From the NCBI GenBank assembly GCA_001898645.1, contig MKUQ01000046.1:1-64000 (forward strand): 64,000 bases of DNA, in the 5' to 3' direction. Numbering within the stretch: the stretch's first letter is position 1; every line of letters starts with the position of its first letter. Positions 1 through 10,166 of this stretch are shown one piece after another. The notes beneath the pieces were generated by a model. That model did no database searches and was not told where the DNA came from. It saw only the letters and a program-made list of their open reading frames with translations. The translations under genes and the position numbers were made by a program. The stretch is from Burkholderiales bacterium 70-64 (GTDB lineage: Bacteria > Pseudomonadota > Gammaproteobacteria > Burkholderiales > Burkholderiaceae_E).

Positions 1-419
1 GGGTTGCGGCCCGAGCAGTTGAAGTCGCCGGCGCGCACCCACTGCATCGCGTCGTCGACGGTCCACTGACCATCGTGGAGATCGACCGCGACGTCGACGC
101 GCGTCAGGCGCGACTCCGGTAGCGACTCGATCAGGTCGCGCATGGCCGGCCAGTCGATCAGGCCGCAAGAGGCACCGGGGATGTCGAGCATCGCCCTGCC
201 ACGCTGGGACTCACCGCCCCAGCACACGGTGGCCAGGTGCACGAACTCACCGCGCACGAACGCGTGGATCCGCCGGCCATCGGTGAACCCACGAAGGGCC
301 GCCGACTCCACCGCCTGCAGCGGCAGGCCCACGGCGAACGACAGGGCATTGAGCAAGCCCCGGAAGCGCTCCGAGTCGAACTCGAAGGTGGCGGTGCACC
401 AGTCAACGATGGCCGTCAT
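1..419 (-). CDS. Replication initiation factor (Rep_trans / RstA-like), N-terminal part, cut by window edge
   Basis: An open frame starts at ATG 419-417 and runs off the left edge; 139 codons are visible. The end of the visible part reads RLTRVDVAVDLHDGQW, then DDAMQWVRAGDFN and SGRN. This pattern is typical of the replication initiation factor family (PF02486) of filamentous phages and rolling-circle plasmids. Such proteins nick the origin and start rolling-circle replication; the catalytic tyrosines would lie beyond the edge. Its ATG overlaps the TGA of the methylase gene (ATGA), so the two are translationally coupled. The assignment comes from recalled family motifs; a plasmid-type initiator is the main alternative. 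Confidence 0.66.
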   Translation of the reverse strand, partial: MTAIVDWCTATFEFDSERFRGLLNALSFAVGLPLQAVESAALRGFTDGRRIHAFVRGEFVHLATVCWGGESQRGRAMLDIPGASCGLIDWPAMRDLIESLPESRLTRVDVAVDLHDGQWTVDDAMQWVRAGDFNCSGRN

Positions 420-1102
420 GCCACCAGGTCCAGCTGAAACAGACCCGCATCGCAGCGTGCATCGAGCTTGGCAAAGGCCCGCGACAGCGCACCGCTGCCT
501 GGAAACAAGTCGACGATCGAATCGCCAACCCGGTACCCCAACAGATCTGCGATCCAGGCGGCGAAGACCTCGGGCTTCTGCCCTTCGAACAACTCCCTCT
601 CACCAACCTTGCGGTTGCCGTTCGCGATGACGTAGTCGGTGAACTGCGGCCCGAAGTCCCAGGCCAGCGACGTTCGATAGATCACCGGCTCCCAGCCGAA
701 CCGAGCTCGCACGCGCGGCCGAACGCCCGAGAACGGCTTCACCCACGCGCCGACTCGCACGCCAGGTCGACACATCGAGAGCAACACGCCCAGCGAAGGG
801 ACATGGCAGCTCAGCGCCCAACCGTCCGGGAACTCGGATTCCAGCCGATCGATCAATGCCCGGTGCCCTTCCACCGTGTCATAGACCGCCGCCTGGTCAT
901 GCCGCTTGCCGTAGTAGCGCTTCGCGCAGCCCAGGTACGGCGGATCGGCATACGCGAACCGTCGACCCTCGCCTGTCTGGGACTTTCCCCCCGTGTTACC
1001 GGACGGGGGGAGCCCGCCGCGTCGCCCGGTGGCCCCCCGCTCGCGCGGGGGGCACCCGTGCGCCGCGTCGCCTTCAACCACCTCTTGCGCCAGGTGCGCC
1101 AT
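416..1102 (-). CDS. Phage-type adenine-specific DNA methyltransferase (DPPY motif)
   Basis: The protein carries YADPPYLGCAKRYYG (catalytic DPPY motif of N6-adenine methylases, about residues 49-63 from this start) and near its C-terminus VDLFPGSGALSRAF, which matches the FxGxG S-adenosylmethionine-binding motif. The motif order (DPPY before FxGSG) is that of phage-encoded stand-alone methylases. The usual start of such proteins lies just before the RFAYADPPY stretch, but no start codon exists there. The first usable one is ATG 1102 with GGAG eight bases upstream; another in-frame ATG at 1231 would overlap the divergent regulator. The extra 45 N-terminal residues are largely translated from a palindromic repeat (987-1053). 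It probably protects or marks the element's DNA; no partner nuclease is visible. Confidence 0.68.
   Translation of the reverse strand: MAHLAQEVVEGDAAHGCPPRERGATGRRGGLPPSGNTGGKSQTGEGRRFAYADPPYLGCAKRYYGKRHDQAAVYDTVEGHRALIDRLESEFPDGWALSCHVPSLGVLLSMCRPGVRVGAWVKPFSGVRPRVRARFGWEPVIYRTSLAWDFGPQFTDYVIANGNRKVGERELFEGQKPEVFAAWIADLLGYRVGDSIVDLFPGSGALSRAFAKLDARCDAGLFQLDLVA
987..1053. repeat. Paired C6/G6 hairpins (REP-like palindromic element)
   Basis: Two strong palindromes lie 21 bases apart. At 987-1010, CCCCCCGT and ACGGGGGG enclose an 8-base loop. At 1032-1053, GCCCCCCGC and GCGGGGGGC enclose TCGC. The arrangement resembles mobile intergenic palindromes of betaproteobacteria. It lies inside the 5' part of the methylase frame, between its start codon and the conserved domain. 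Confidence 0.6.
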
Positions 1103-1137
1103 CCCCGAAGCTCCAGTAGACTGACCGCTAGCCGAAA

Positions 1138-1187
1138 TTCCGTTAGCTAACGGAAAACTCGGTAGTTGTAATCTAACGGAAAAGTCG
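1138..1187. promoter_or_regulatory. Operator of the divergent element regulator
   Basis: Between the methylase and the regulator lies a perfect 18-bp palindrome, TTCCGTTAGCTAACGGAA (1138-1155). Its right half begins a direct repeat: TAACGGAAAACTCG (1148-1161) recurs with one change as TAACGGAAAAGTCG (1174-1187), 26 bp on. This is the layout expected for a Cro/CI-type repressor controlling divergent promoters. Binding is inferred, not shown. Confidence 0.6.
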
Positions 1188-1202
1188 TTAGTCGAGGGCG
1201 GT

Positions 1203-1490
1203 ATGAATGTAGAGAAAACCCTAATTGACAAGTGGCGCGAAACGAGATCTCAGCGCGAACTTGCGAGGTTACTCGGTGTATCCGAGCAACGACTCAGCAA
1301 CTGGAAAACGGGCGTCGAAGCGATGCCCGACCATCACTTCGCTCACTTGGCCGAGCTGGTCGAGGGCGAGGAAAAAGCGCGATCGCTGCTGTGGGACTTC
1401 GTACAGCAGAAACGCCGGGAGATGAAAGCCACCGGCGTAGTCGCTGGCGGAAAGGGTGGGATTCGAACCCACGTTACGGTGGAACCGTAA
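1203..1490 (+). CDS. Cro/CI-type helix-turn-helix regulator of the integrated element
   Basis: A 95-residue frame. Residues 17-40 (SQRELARLLGVSEQRLSNWK) form a classical helix-turn-helix of the lambda-repressor type. The rest is helical and charged, similar in size to the small repressors (DUF3693/RstR-like) found beside Rep_trans genes in filamentous-phage-like elements. It is divergent from the methylase-rep pair, with a palindromic operator directly upstream. Its 3' end reads into the tRNA-Ser gene: the last 15 or so codons are tRNA sequence on the opposite strand. The native C-terminus on the free element may therefore differ, with the junction created by integration. Likely role is repression of the replication genes; target and inducer are unknown. 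Confidence 0.6.
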   Translation: MNVEKTLIDKWRETRSQRELARLLGVSEQRLSNWKTGVEAMPDHHFAHLAELVEGEEKARSLLWDFVQQKRREMKATGVVAGGKGGIRTHVTVEP

Positions 1491-1535
1491 ACCGGATTTC
1501 GAGTCCGGCGCATTCGACCACTCTGCCACCTTTCC
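1445..1535 (-). tRNA. serU: tRNA-Ser (anticodon CGA)
   Basis: On the minus strand the 5' acceptor strand GGAAAGG (1535-1529) pairs with CCTTTCC (1455-1449), followed by discriminator G and an encoded CCA (1447-1445). The anticodon stem CCGGA/TCCGG holds the loop CTCGAAA, giving anticodon CGA. A long variable arm (ACGGTTCCACCGT region) and a GGTTCGAATCC T-arm complete a class II serine tRNA of 91 bases. It sits 89 bases after serS. Its 3' end borders the element at 1-1444, as expected for a tRNA used as an integration site. Confidence 0.95.
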
Positions 1536-1568
1536 GGGTCTCGCGCGGGTCGCGACGCGAAGCCGGCA

Positions 1569-1577
1569 AGTATAGCA
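1569..1577 (-). promoter_or_regulatory. Extended -10 of the tRNA-Ser promoter
   Basis: The minus strand reads TGCTATACTT 34 bases before the tRNA 5' end, an extended -10 (TGnTATACT). The same 10 bases precede tRNA-Arg at 49996. No good -35 is visible. It suggests tRNA-Ser has its own promoter downstream of serS. Confidence 0.5.
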
Positions 1578-1623
1578 AAGCGTACCCGCTCCGCGCGCCG
1601 GGCCGCCCGTCCGCCGCGTCGCT

Positions 1624-2967
<1,344 letters not shown>

Positions 2968-2981
2968 TCAAGGCGTGGGGT

Positions 2982-3047
2982 GCGGCGACCCCGAGCCGCC
3001 GGGGCTCGCGCCGCACGATCACGTCGACGTCGGCGCTCCGCCCGGCC
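2982..3047. repeat. Inverted-repeat arm B, upstream of serS
   Basis: A copy in opposite orientation of the serS-internal segment 2472-2537, located 57 bases before the serS start and just after the rarA stop. A possible serS -10 (TACACT, minus strand, about 2963-2968) lies between this arm and the gene. The arm would therefore be in rarA-serS read-through RNA but perhaps not in the serS primary transcript. Confidence 0.75.
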
Positions 3048-3056
3048 GATGCGCCG

Positions 3057-4634
3057 TCAGCCGTTCGGTTCCTGCGGATCCCGCGGATCCTGCGCGCTGT
3101 CATCCTGCGTACTGTCGCGCTCGCGCTGCCACGCGAGCTTCTCGCGGATGCGGGTTTCCAGCCCCCGCTCGACCGGCTCGTAGAAGCGCTGCGGCTCGAC
3201 GCCCTCGGGGAAGTAGCGCTCGCCGGCGGCGTAGCCGCCCTCCTCGTCGTGGGCGTAGCGGTAGCCGCGACCGTAGCCCAGGCCCTTCATGAGGCGGGTG
3301 GGCGCGTTGCGCAGATGCATGGGCACGGGGGCCGAGCCGTGCTCCTGCACGAACGCGCCGGCGCGTTTCCAGGCCACGTAGACCGCGTTGGACTTGGCCG
3401 CGCAGGCCATGTAGACGACCGCCTCGGCGAGCGCCAGCTCGCCCTCCGGGGAGCCGAGCCGCTCGTAGGCCTCGGCGGCATCCAGCGCGAGGGCGAGCGC
3501 GCGCGGATCGGCCAGGCCGACGTCCTCGCTCGCCATGCGCACGATGCGCCGCGCGAGGTAGCGCGCATCGGCACCTCCGTCGAGCATGCGGGCCAGCCAG
3601 TAGAGCGAGGCGTCGGGATCGGAGCCGCGCACCGCCTTGTGCAGGGCGCTGATCTGGTCGTAGAAGACCTCGCCGCCCTTGTCGAAGCGGCGCAGGTTCT
3701 GCGACATCGCCGTCTCGAGGTAGGCGGCATCGACGCTCGTGCGGCCCTGCGCACGCGCGGCCGCCACGACGATCTCGATGGCATTGAGCAGGCGGCGCGC
3801 GTCGCCGTCGGCCCAGCCGATCAGGCGCTCGCGCGCGGGCGCATCGAAGGTGACGGCCGCTTCGGCGACACCGGCGCCAGTACCAGCCGCACCGGCTGCA
3901 CCAGCCGCGCCGGCAGCGGTGGCCGCGGCCGGCGCGGCGGCAGCCTCGGGACGCCCGGCGCCCCGCTCGAGCGCGCGCGCGAACAGCCGCTCGAGATCGT
4001 CGTGCGACAGCGGCTCGAGCACGTAGACGCGCGCACGCGAGAGCAGCGCGCCGTTGACCTCGAACGAGGGGTTCTCGGTGGTCGCGCCGATGAAGGTGAA
4101 CAGCCCGCTCTCGACGTGCGGCAGGAAGGCGTCCTGCTGCGCCTTGTTGAAGCGGTGCACCTCGTCGACGAACAGGATCGTGCGCCGTCCGCGCTGGCGC
4201 GCCTGCTGGGCGGCGGCCACCGCCTCGCGGATCTCCTTGACGCCGCCGAGCACGGCCGAGATGGCGATGAACTGCGCATCGAAGGCATCGGCCATCAGCC
4301 GCGCCAGCGTCGTCTTGCCGACGCCGGGCGGGCCCCAGAAGATCATCGAGTGCGGCCGGCCGGACTCGAAGGCCACGCGCAGCGGCTTGCCGGGGCCGAG
4401 CAGGTGCGCCTGGCCAATGACCTCGTCGAGGGTGCGCGGCCGCAGCCGCTCGGCCAGCGGCGCGCCCTCGTCGGCCGCGGCCGCCGCGCCGGATGCCTCG
4501 GCTGCAGCACCCGTCGTGGCCGCTCCGGCCGCAGCGCTCGCAGTGGCCGCGGCCAGCTCGGCGCCGAAAAGATCGCCGCCCGCCTGGCGCGGGTCGGCCG
4601 GGTCGTGCTGTTCAGGCGGTGCCGGGCGCGGCAT
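3057..4634 (-). CDS. rarA: Replication-associated recombination protein A (AAA+ ATPase, MgsA/RarA)
   Basis: A AAA+ ATPase related to clamp-loader subunits that acts at stalled replication forks and single-strand gaps. Residues 65-75 carry [12 protein letters not shown]; Walker A is GPPGVGKTT (101-109), Walker B is [10 protein letters not shown] (153-162) and sensor 1 is GATTENPS (183-190). The C-terminal half contains the tetramerisation region with [17 protein letters not shown] 4634 is chosen; GTG 4652 is possible and either overlaps the 3' end of the MFS gene. Two low-complexity stretches are unusual: an Ala/Thr-rich N-terminal extension (about 27-55) and an Ala/Gly insert (about 231-260) just after the sensor region. 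Total length of 525 residues is longer than E. coli RarA (about 447). Confidence 0.93.
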   Translation of the reverse strand: MPRPAPPEQHDPADPRQAGGDLFGAELAAATASAAAGAATTGAAAEASGAAAAADEGAPLAERLRPRTLDEVIGQAHLLGPGKPLRVAFESGRPHSMIFWGPPGVGKTTLARLMADAFDAQFIAISAVLGGVKEIREAVAAAQQARQRGRRTILFVDEVHRFNKAQQDAFLPHVESGLFTFIGATTENPSFEVNGALLSRARVYVLEPLSHDDLERLFARALERGAGRPEAAAAPAAATAAGAAGAAGAAGTGAGVAEAAVTFDAPARERLIGWADGDARRLLNAIEIVVAAARAQGRTSVDAAYLETAMSQNLRRFDKGGEVFYDQISALHKAVRGSDPDASLYWLARMLDGGADARYLARRIVRMASEDVGLADPRALALALDAAEAYERLGSPEGELALAEAVVYMACAAKSNAVYVAWKRAGAFVQEHGSAPVPMHLRNAPTRLMKGLGYGRGYRYAHDEEGGYAAGERYFPEGVEPQRFYEPVERGLETRIREKLAWQRERDSTQDDSAQDPRDPQEPNG

Positions 4635-5874
4635 TGCGAACGCGCGTGGCACGCCCCGCGCGGAACGCGCCGGCGATCAGCGCGGCCTGCGCGGCGGCGA
4701 TTCCCAGCCACACCAGCTTGGGCTGGTGCGCGTCCATCAGCAGGCCGAACGCCGCCGGCGCCAGCGAGCTGCCGAGGTCGAGGCCGGAGTAGACGACGCC
4801 GTAGACGCGCCCGGTGGCGCCGGGCGGCGCGGCGCGCCGGATGAGCATGTCGCGTGAAGGATTGGCAACGCCGCTGGCCAGGCCCATGGCGGCGAACAGC
4901 AGCGGAATCGACCAGCCGGGCCAGGGTGCCAGCCCGAGGCTGATCGCGATGGTGGCGGCCACCCCGAAGCACAGGCCGATGACGCGCTCGGCGCGGTCGG
5001 CGTCGCCGGCGAGGAACCCGCCCAGGAGCGATCCGCCGGCGCTGCCGAGCATGTAGACCGTCAGGCACAGCGCCACCCATTCCGCTCGCACCCCATGCAG
5101 CAGGCGCGCGGCCTCGGGCGCGAAGGTCTGCACGCCGCCCAGTGCGAAGGCATAGGCGGCGAAGAACGCGAAGCTGAGCCACACCTCGGGCAGGCGCAGG
5201 AAGGCGAAGGTATCGCCGCTGCGCGCCGGCTGCGCGGCGGCCGCGGCTGCGGCAGCCGCACGCCGCACCGGCGCTTCGAGCAGGGCACGGTTGCGCCAGA
5301 CGACCACCAGCACCACCAGCGCCAGCAGCGAGGCGGCCGCAAACGCCGTGCGCCAGCTCGCCAGCTGGGTGATCCCGACCAGGAACACCGGCGCGGCTGC
5401 CCACCCCAGGTTGCCCGTGACGCCGTGCACGGCGTAGGCGTGGCCGATGCGGCGCGTGCTCACCCTGGCGTTGAGGATGGAGTAGTCGATGGGGTGGAAC
5501 GAGGCGTTGCCCAGCCCGACCAGCACCGCCCCGGCCAGCAGCGCGGCATAGCCCGGGCTGGCCGCGAGCACCAGCGCCGCCAGCGCGAACAGCCCCAGCG
5601 CCCCCAGCATGACGCGCAGTGGACCGACGCGGTCGACCAGGAAGCCCGACAGCGACTGCCCGATGCTCGAGACGACGAAGAGCAGCGTCATGGTCAGCCC
5701 CAGCTCGGCGTAGGAAAGGCCGAAGGCCTCCTTGAGCCAGGGAAACAGCGGCGCGAGGATGAGCTGGAAGAAGTGCGACACCCCGTGCGCCAGCCCCACC
5801 ACCGCGATCACGCGGGTATCGCTCGCGCCACCGGCGGATTCCGTCGCCGGCGCCGCCGGCCCGACCGTACTCAT
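4612..5874 (-). CDS. Major facilitator superfamily transporter
   Basis: A 420-residue integral membrane protein with about 12 hydrophobic segments in two blocks. A central cytoplasmic loop (around 195-215) is rich in Ala and Arg. Residues 20-60 ([20 protein letters not shown]) and the motif [13 protein letters not shown] are typical of fosmidomycin-resistance-like or sugar-efflux MFS proteins. The start at ATG 5874 precedes an acidic N-terminus and the first membrane segment. The 3' end overlaps rarA. It follows the aldolase-type gene after 142 bases that contain a small hairpin (ACCGGCT/AGCCGGT, 5926-5945). Substrate is unknown. Confidence 0.82.
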   Translation of the reverse strand: MSTVGPAAPATESAGGASDTRVIAVVGLAHGVSHFFQLILAPLFPWLKEAFGLSYAELGLTMTLLFVVSSIGQSLSGFLVDRVGPLRVMLGALGLFALAALVLAASPGYAALLAGAVLVGLGNASFHPIDYSILNARVSTRRIGHAYAVHGVTGNLGWAAAPVFLVGITQLASWRTAFAAASLLALVVLVVVWRNRALLEAPVRRAAAAAAAAAQPARSGDTFAFLRLPEVWLSFAFFAAYAFALGGVQTFAPEAARLLHGVRAEWVALCLTVYMLGSAGGSLLGGFLAGDADRAERVIGLCFGVAATIAISLGLAPWPGWSIPLLFAAMGLASGVANPSRDMLIRRAAPPGATGRVYGVVYSGLDLGSSLAPAAFGLLMDAHQPKLVWLGIAAAQAALIAGAFRAGRATRVRNAAPGTA

Positions 5875-6016
5875 TGCAGATCCCTCGCTACGCCTGGCTG
5901 CCGCACAAACGTCGAGCTTACCGCAACCGGCTGCGCCCAGCCGGTGTGCCCGACATCGGCGCAGGCCGCGCGGCCGGCTCGCAGCCTCTTCCGCGCGCAG
6001 CCGGCCTGCGGGCCCT

Positions 6017-7150
6017 TCAGCGCGATGCGCCGCGCGGCAGGACCGGCCAGACCGCCTCGACGCGGTTGGTGCGGCAGGCCACGACCCAGTCGTGCAGGGC
6101 CATCGTCGGATCGCAGTGCCCCGGATCGAGCAGGCAGCGCGCACCGAGCGACAGCGCCGGCGTTCCCGGACCGCGGTCGACCACGGTGTGCTCGTCGGAG
6201 ACGGTGCGCACCGCCCAGCCCGGCAGGCGCATGGCGGGCGGGCCGGAATCGAGGGCCAGCGCCTTGAGCCCGGCATCGAGCACGACGTGCGCATCGCGCA
6301 CGCTCATCACGGTGGCGAGCACGCCGATCGCCTGGCGCAGGGCCGGTGCGGCGGCATCGGCCTGGTTGGCGCGATAGTCGAGGTCCATCAGCACGTACGA
6401 GCCCGGCTGGATCTCCGTGTAGATGCCGCTGGCCGCTTCGTGGATGAACGTGCCGGTACCCCCGCCGCTCACCTCTTCGCAGCGGAAACCGGCGCTGCGC
6501 AGGGTATCGCGTACGCGGGCAGCGCGGCGCATGGTCTCGCCGAAGGCCGCGGCCCGCTCGCCGGCGGTGCGCAGGTGCTGCGCGCCGCCATGGTAGGCCT
6601 GCAGGCCGCGCAGGCGCAATCGCGGCGCCGCCGCGAGCGCGCGCGCCAGGGCCAGCGCCTCGTCGACGCTCGCCACGCCGCAGCGTCCCTGCCCCACGTC
6701 GACCTCGATCAGCACGTCGAGGCGCGAGCCCTCGGCCACGCAGGCCTGTGCCAGGGCCGTCACCGCATCCGGGTGATCGACGCAGACCGCCAGGCGCACC
6801 GAGCGCGCCAGCCGCGCCAGGCGCGCGAGCTTGGCGGCGCCCACGATCTCGTTGCTGACCAGGATGTCGTCGATGCCGGCCGCCGCGAACCCTTCGGCCT
6901 CGCCGACCTTCTGGCAGCACACGCCGACGGCGCCTGCGGCGAGCTGCCGGCACGCGATCTCGGGGCAGCGATGCGCCTTGCCGTGCGCGCGTACGCGCAC
7001 GCCGTTCGCCCGCGCGTGGCCATGCACGGCCGCGAGGTTGGCCTCGAAGGCATCGAGATCGAGGACCAGCGCCGGGGTGTCCACGTCGGCGAGCGCATCG
7101 CCGGGCGCGGCCGGCGGGTGCGCGGCATGGCCGCTACTGCTCGACGACAT
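6017..7150 (-). CDS. D-threonine aldolase / D-serine dehydratase-like PLP enzyme (alanine racemase N-terminal fold)
   Basis: A 377-residue protein of the DSD1/D-threonine aldolase family. The N-terminal TIM-barrel begins at DTPALVLDLDAFEAN (about 19-33). The PLP lysine lies in VRAHGKAHRCPE (about 50-61). The C-terminal domain has VSDEHTVVD and DPGHCDPT; the His and Asp of HCD match the divalent-metal ligands of the family. The expected reaction is metal- and PLP-dependent cleavage of D-beta-hydroxy amino acids (or dehydration of D-serine); which one cannot be told from sequence. ATG 7150 overlaps the end of lolA by 17 bases, implying co-transcription with ftsK-lolA. Confidence 0.85.
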   Translation of the reverse strand: MSSSSSGHAAHPPAAPGDALADVDTPALVLDLDAFEANLAAVHGHARANGVRVRAHGKAHRCPEIACRQLAAGAVGVCCQKVGEAEGFAAAGIDDILVSNEIVGAAKLARLARLARSVRLAVCVDHPDAVTALAQACVAEGSRLDVLIEVDVGQGRCGVASVDEALALARALAAAPRLRLRGLQAYHGGAQHLRTAGERAAAFGETMRRAARVRDTLRSAGFRCEEVSGGGTGTFIHEAASGIYTEIQPGSYVLMDLDYRANQADAAAPALRQAIGVLATVMSVRDAHVVLDAGLKALALDSGPPAMRLPGWAVRTVSDEHTVVDRGPGTPALSLGARCLLDPGHCDPTMALHDWVVACRTNRVEAVWPVLPRGASR

Positions 7151-7772
7151 CGGCACCCTTGGGGGGCACGAAGCGGAAGCGCGCGGCGTCGATGGCGGCG
7201 TTGCGCACGATGTCGCGGAACTCGAACGAGGTGGTGCGCCCGAACGCGTCCTTGACCTCCATCCGCACCGGCAGGCCGCCGCGCCATCCCATTGCGATGT
7301 GCTCGAAGCCCGCGTCCTTGCTGCGCGGCACCGCTTCGAGCCACTGCAGGCCGTCGCGGGCGGCGAGCTCACGCAGCGTGAAATCGCGCTCCAGGTCGGC
7401 ATGGCCGAACAGGATCGCCGCCGGCGTGGCCGCCGTCGAATCGGACAGCTTGCGCACGGTGACCTGGTTCAGGTCCTTGTCGTAGAAGTACAGGCGCTCG
7501 CCGTCGGCGACCAGCAGCTGCTCGTAGGGACGCTGCACCTCCCAGCGAAAGCGTCCCGGCCGGGCGAAGGCGAAGCTGCCGCTGCTCGTCTCGGCCGGCC
7601 GGCCGTCGGCGCGCAGCAGGGTCTGGATGAACTCGCCGCGCGCGCTGCGCGTGCCGGTGACGAACTCGTGCAGCTGCGCCAGCGCGCCGCTGCCCGCAGG
7701 CTGCGCCGACACCGGCGCCCACGCCGCCCAGGCCAGCAGCGGCAGCCACAGCAGGGCGCGGCGCCCGGTCAT
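7134..7772 (-). CDS. lolA: Outer-membrane lipoprotein carrier protein LolA
   Basis: Periplasmic chaperone that takes lipoproteins from LolCDE to the outer-membrane acceptor LolB. At 212 residues it has the usual size, with a signal peptide at 1-23 (LLWLPLLAWAAWAPVSAQP). The mature part has the LolA pattern: TRSARGEFIQTLL, SGSFAFARPGRFRWEVQRPYEQLLVADG and near the end FRDIVRNAAID. It starts at ATG 7772, whose bases overlap the ftsK stop (ATGA). The ftsK-lolA order is conserved in betaproteobacteria. Confidence 0.92.
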   Translation of the reverse strand: MTGRRALLWLPLLAWAAWAPVSAQPAGSGALAQLHEFVTGTRSARGEFIQTLLRADGRPAETSSGSFAFARPGRFRWEVQRPYEQLLVADGERLYFYDKDLNQVTVRKLSDSTAATPAAILFGHADLERDFTLRELAARDGLQWLEAVPRSKDAGFEHIAMGWRGGLPVRMEVKDAFGRTTSFEFRDIVRNAAIDAARFRFVPPKGADVVEQ

Positions 7773-10147
7773 CACACCTCCTGCGACGACGGCACCAGCA
7801 GCTCGCGATTGCCGTTGCTGGCCATCGACGAGACCAGCCCCGACTTCTCCATCTGCTCGAGCAGGCGCGCCGCCCGGTTGTAGCCGATGCGCAGGTGGCG
7901 CTGCACCAGCGAGATCGAGGCGCGCTTGTGCTTGACGACCACCGCCACCGCCTGGTCGTACATGGGGTCGGCCTCGCCGTCGACGCCGGCCTCGGCCAGC
8001 GTCTGCGACAGCCCGCCGAAGCCGACCGCGCTGCCCGAGTCGACCTCCTCGGGCACGCCGCCCTCGAGGATGCCCTCGACGTACTGCGGCTCGGCGAGCT
8101 GCTTCCAGTGCTCGACCACCTTGTGCACCTCCTCGTCGGCGACGAAGGCGCCGTGCACGCGCATCGGCACGCCGCCGCCCGGCGGCAGGTACAGCATGTC
8201 GCCCTGCCCGAGCAGCGATTCGGCGCCCATCTGGTCGAGGATGGTGCGCGAGTCGATCTTCGAGGAGACCTGGAAGGCGATGCGGGTCGGGATGTTGGCC
8301 TTGATCAGGCCGGTGATCACGTCCACCGACGGACGCTGGGTGGCCAGGATCAGGTGGATGCCGGCGGCGCGCGCCTTCTGCGCCAGCCGCGCGATGAGCT
8401 CCTCGATCTTCTTGCCGACCACCATCATCAGGTCGGCCAGCTCGTCGATGATCACCACGATCTGCGGCAGCGCGCCCAGCGGCTCGGGCGCATCGGGGGT
8501 GAGCGAGAACGGGTTGGGGATGAGCTGCTCGCGCTTGTGCGCCTCGGAGATCTTGTGGTTGTAGCCCGAGAGGTTGCGCACGCCGAGCTTGCTCATCAGG
8601 CGGTAGCGCCGTTCCATCTCGGCCACGCACCAGTTCAGCGCGTTGCCGGCCTGGCGCATGTCGGTGACCACCGGCGCGAGCAGGTGCGGGATGCCCTCGT
8701 AGGTGCTCATCTCGAGCATCTTGGGGTCGATCAGGATCAGCCGCACCTGGGTCGGGTCGCTCTTGTAGAGCAGCGACAGCAGCATCGCGTTGATGCCCAC
8801 CGACTTGCCCGAGCCGGTGGTGCCGGCCACCAGCAGGTGGGGCATGCGGGCCAGGTCGACCACCACCGGATGGCCGGCGATGTCCTTGCCCAGCGCCAGC
8901 GTGAGCGGCGAGGCGCTGGTGGCGTAGACCTGCGAGGCGAGGATCTCGGACAGGCGCACCGTCTGGCGGCGCGCGTTGGGCAGCTCGAGCCCCATCAGGT
9001 TCTTGCCGGGGATGGTCTCGACCACGCGGATCGATACCAGCGAGAGCGCACGCGCCAGGTCCTTCGAGAGGTTGACGATCTGGCTGCCCTTGACGCCGGT
9101 GGCCGGCTCGATCTCGTAACGGGTGATCACCGGCCCCGGATAGGCGGCCACCACGTTGGCCGCCACGTTGAAGTCGGCGAGCTTCTTCTCGATCAGGCGC
9201 GAGGTGTACTCGAGCGTCTCCTGCGACACGCTCTCGCCGGCCACGGGCGGCTCGTCGAGCAGCGACACCGGCGGCAGCTGGGTGTCGGCCGGCAGGTCGA
9301 CGAACAGCACGCTCTGGCGCTCGGCCTCGGCGCGCTCGGAGCGCTCGATGCGCGCCACCGGCGTCTCGATGCGCACCGGCTCGGGGTCGTCGTCGAGGAT
9401 GCGCCGCTTGACCTGCACCTGCTCGTCGCGCTCGGTGGCTGCGACCTCGCCGATACGCCGGTCGCGCCGCGCCACCACCGCCTGCACCAGGCGCTGCGCG
9501 CTCCATTCGAGCGCCAGGCCGATCCGCTCGAAGATCGTCAGCCACGACCAGCCTGACCACAGGCTGAAGCCGCTCGCCACCATCACCAGCAGCGCCAGCG
9601 TGCCGCCGACCGGACCGAGCGCGACGAACAGCGGATCGCTGATGAGCGCGCCGACGATGCCCCCGGGCCCGAGCGGCAGGTCGGCCTGCAGGCTGTGCAG
9701 GCGCGCCGACTCGACCCCCACGCAGCCCAGCAGCAGCAGCGCGAACCCCAGCCAGCGCTCCCAGGCGAAGCGCTGCGTGGCCAGTGCGCTGTCGGGCGGG
9801 CTCGCGCGCAGGGCGCGCAGCCCGCGCAGCACCGCGCCGGCGAGCAGCGCCACGAACAGGTAGGCGCTCAGCCCGAACAGGTACAGCAGCAGGTCGGCGA
9901 ACCAGGCGCCGACGCGCCCGCCGGCGTTGGCGATGGTGCGCGTGACGATGGCATGCGACCACCCCGGATCGGCCTTGTCGTAGGTGAGCAGGATCAGCAG
10001 CAGGAAGGCGCCGAAGGCGGCCATCACCATCCAGCGCGCCTCCTGCATCAGGCGCAGCGCGCGCTCGGGCAGGCCGGAGCCGGGATGGCGGTTGCGAGCC
10101 GCGACCGCCCGGGCGGGCGGCGCGGCGGCGACACTGGTACGCGACAT
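7772..10147 (-). CDS. ftsK: DNA translocase FtsK
   Basis: A 791-residue septum-located DNA pump that clears and aligns chromosome termini and activates XerCD at dif. The N-terminal domain (about 35-190) has four or five membrane segments. The linker is short, as in SpoIIIE/FtsK of many betaproteobacteria. The motor has Walker [11 protein letters not shown] (about 441-450), Walker [13 protein letters not shown] and the [14 protein letters not shown] motif. The C-terminal winged-helix gamma domain (about 720-785; [23 protein letters not shown]) recognises KOPS sites. It is followed by lolA with a 4-base overlap. Confidence 0.96.
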   Translation of the reverse strand: MSRTSVAAAPPARAVAARNRHPGSGLPERALRLMQEARWMVMAAFGAFLLLILLTYDKADPGWSHAIVTRTIANAGGRVGAWFADLLLYLFGLSAYLFVALLAGAVLRGLRALRASPPDSALATQRFAWERWLGFALLLLGCVGVESARLHSLQADLPLGPGGIVGALISDPLFVALGPVGGTLALLVMVASGFSLWSGWSWLTIFERIGLALEWSAQRLVQAVVARRDRRIGEVAATERDEQVQVKRRILDDDPEPVRIETPVARIERSERAEAERQSVLFVDLPADTQLPPVSLLDEPPVAGESVSQETLEYTSRLIEKKLADFNVAANVVAAYPGPVITRYEIEPATGVKGSQIVNLSKDLARALSLVSIRVVETIPGKNLMGLELPNARRQTVRLSEILASQVYATSASPLTLALGKDIAGHPVVVDLARMPHLLVAGTTGSGKSVGINAMLLSLLYKSDPTQVRLILIDPKMLEMSTYEGIPHLLAPVVTDMRQAGNALNWCVAEMERRYRLMSKLGVRNLSGYNHKISEAHKREQLIPNPFSLTPDAPEPLGALPQIVVIIDELADLMMVVGKKIEELIARLAQKARAAGIHLILATQRPSVDVITGLIKANIPTRIAFQVSSKIDSRTILDQMGAESLLGQGDMLYLPPGGGVPMRVHGAFVADEEVHKVVEHWKQLAEPQYVEGILEGGVPEEVDSGSAVGFGGLSQTLAEAGVDGEADPMYDQAVAVVVKHKRASISLVQRHLRIGYNRAARLLEQMEKSGLVSSMASNGNRELLVPSSQEV

Positions 10148-10166
10148 CGTGAGGGCGCGGCCCGGT

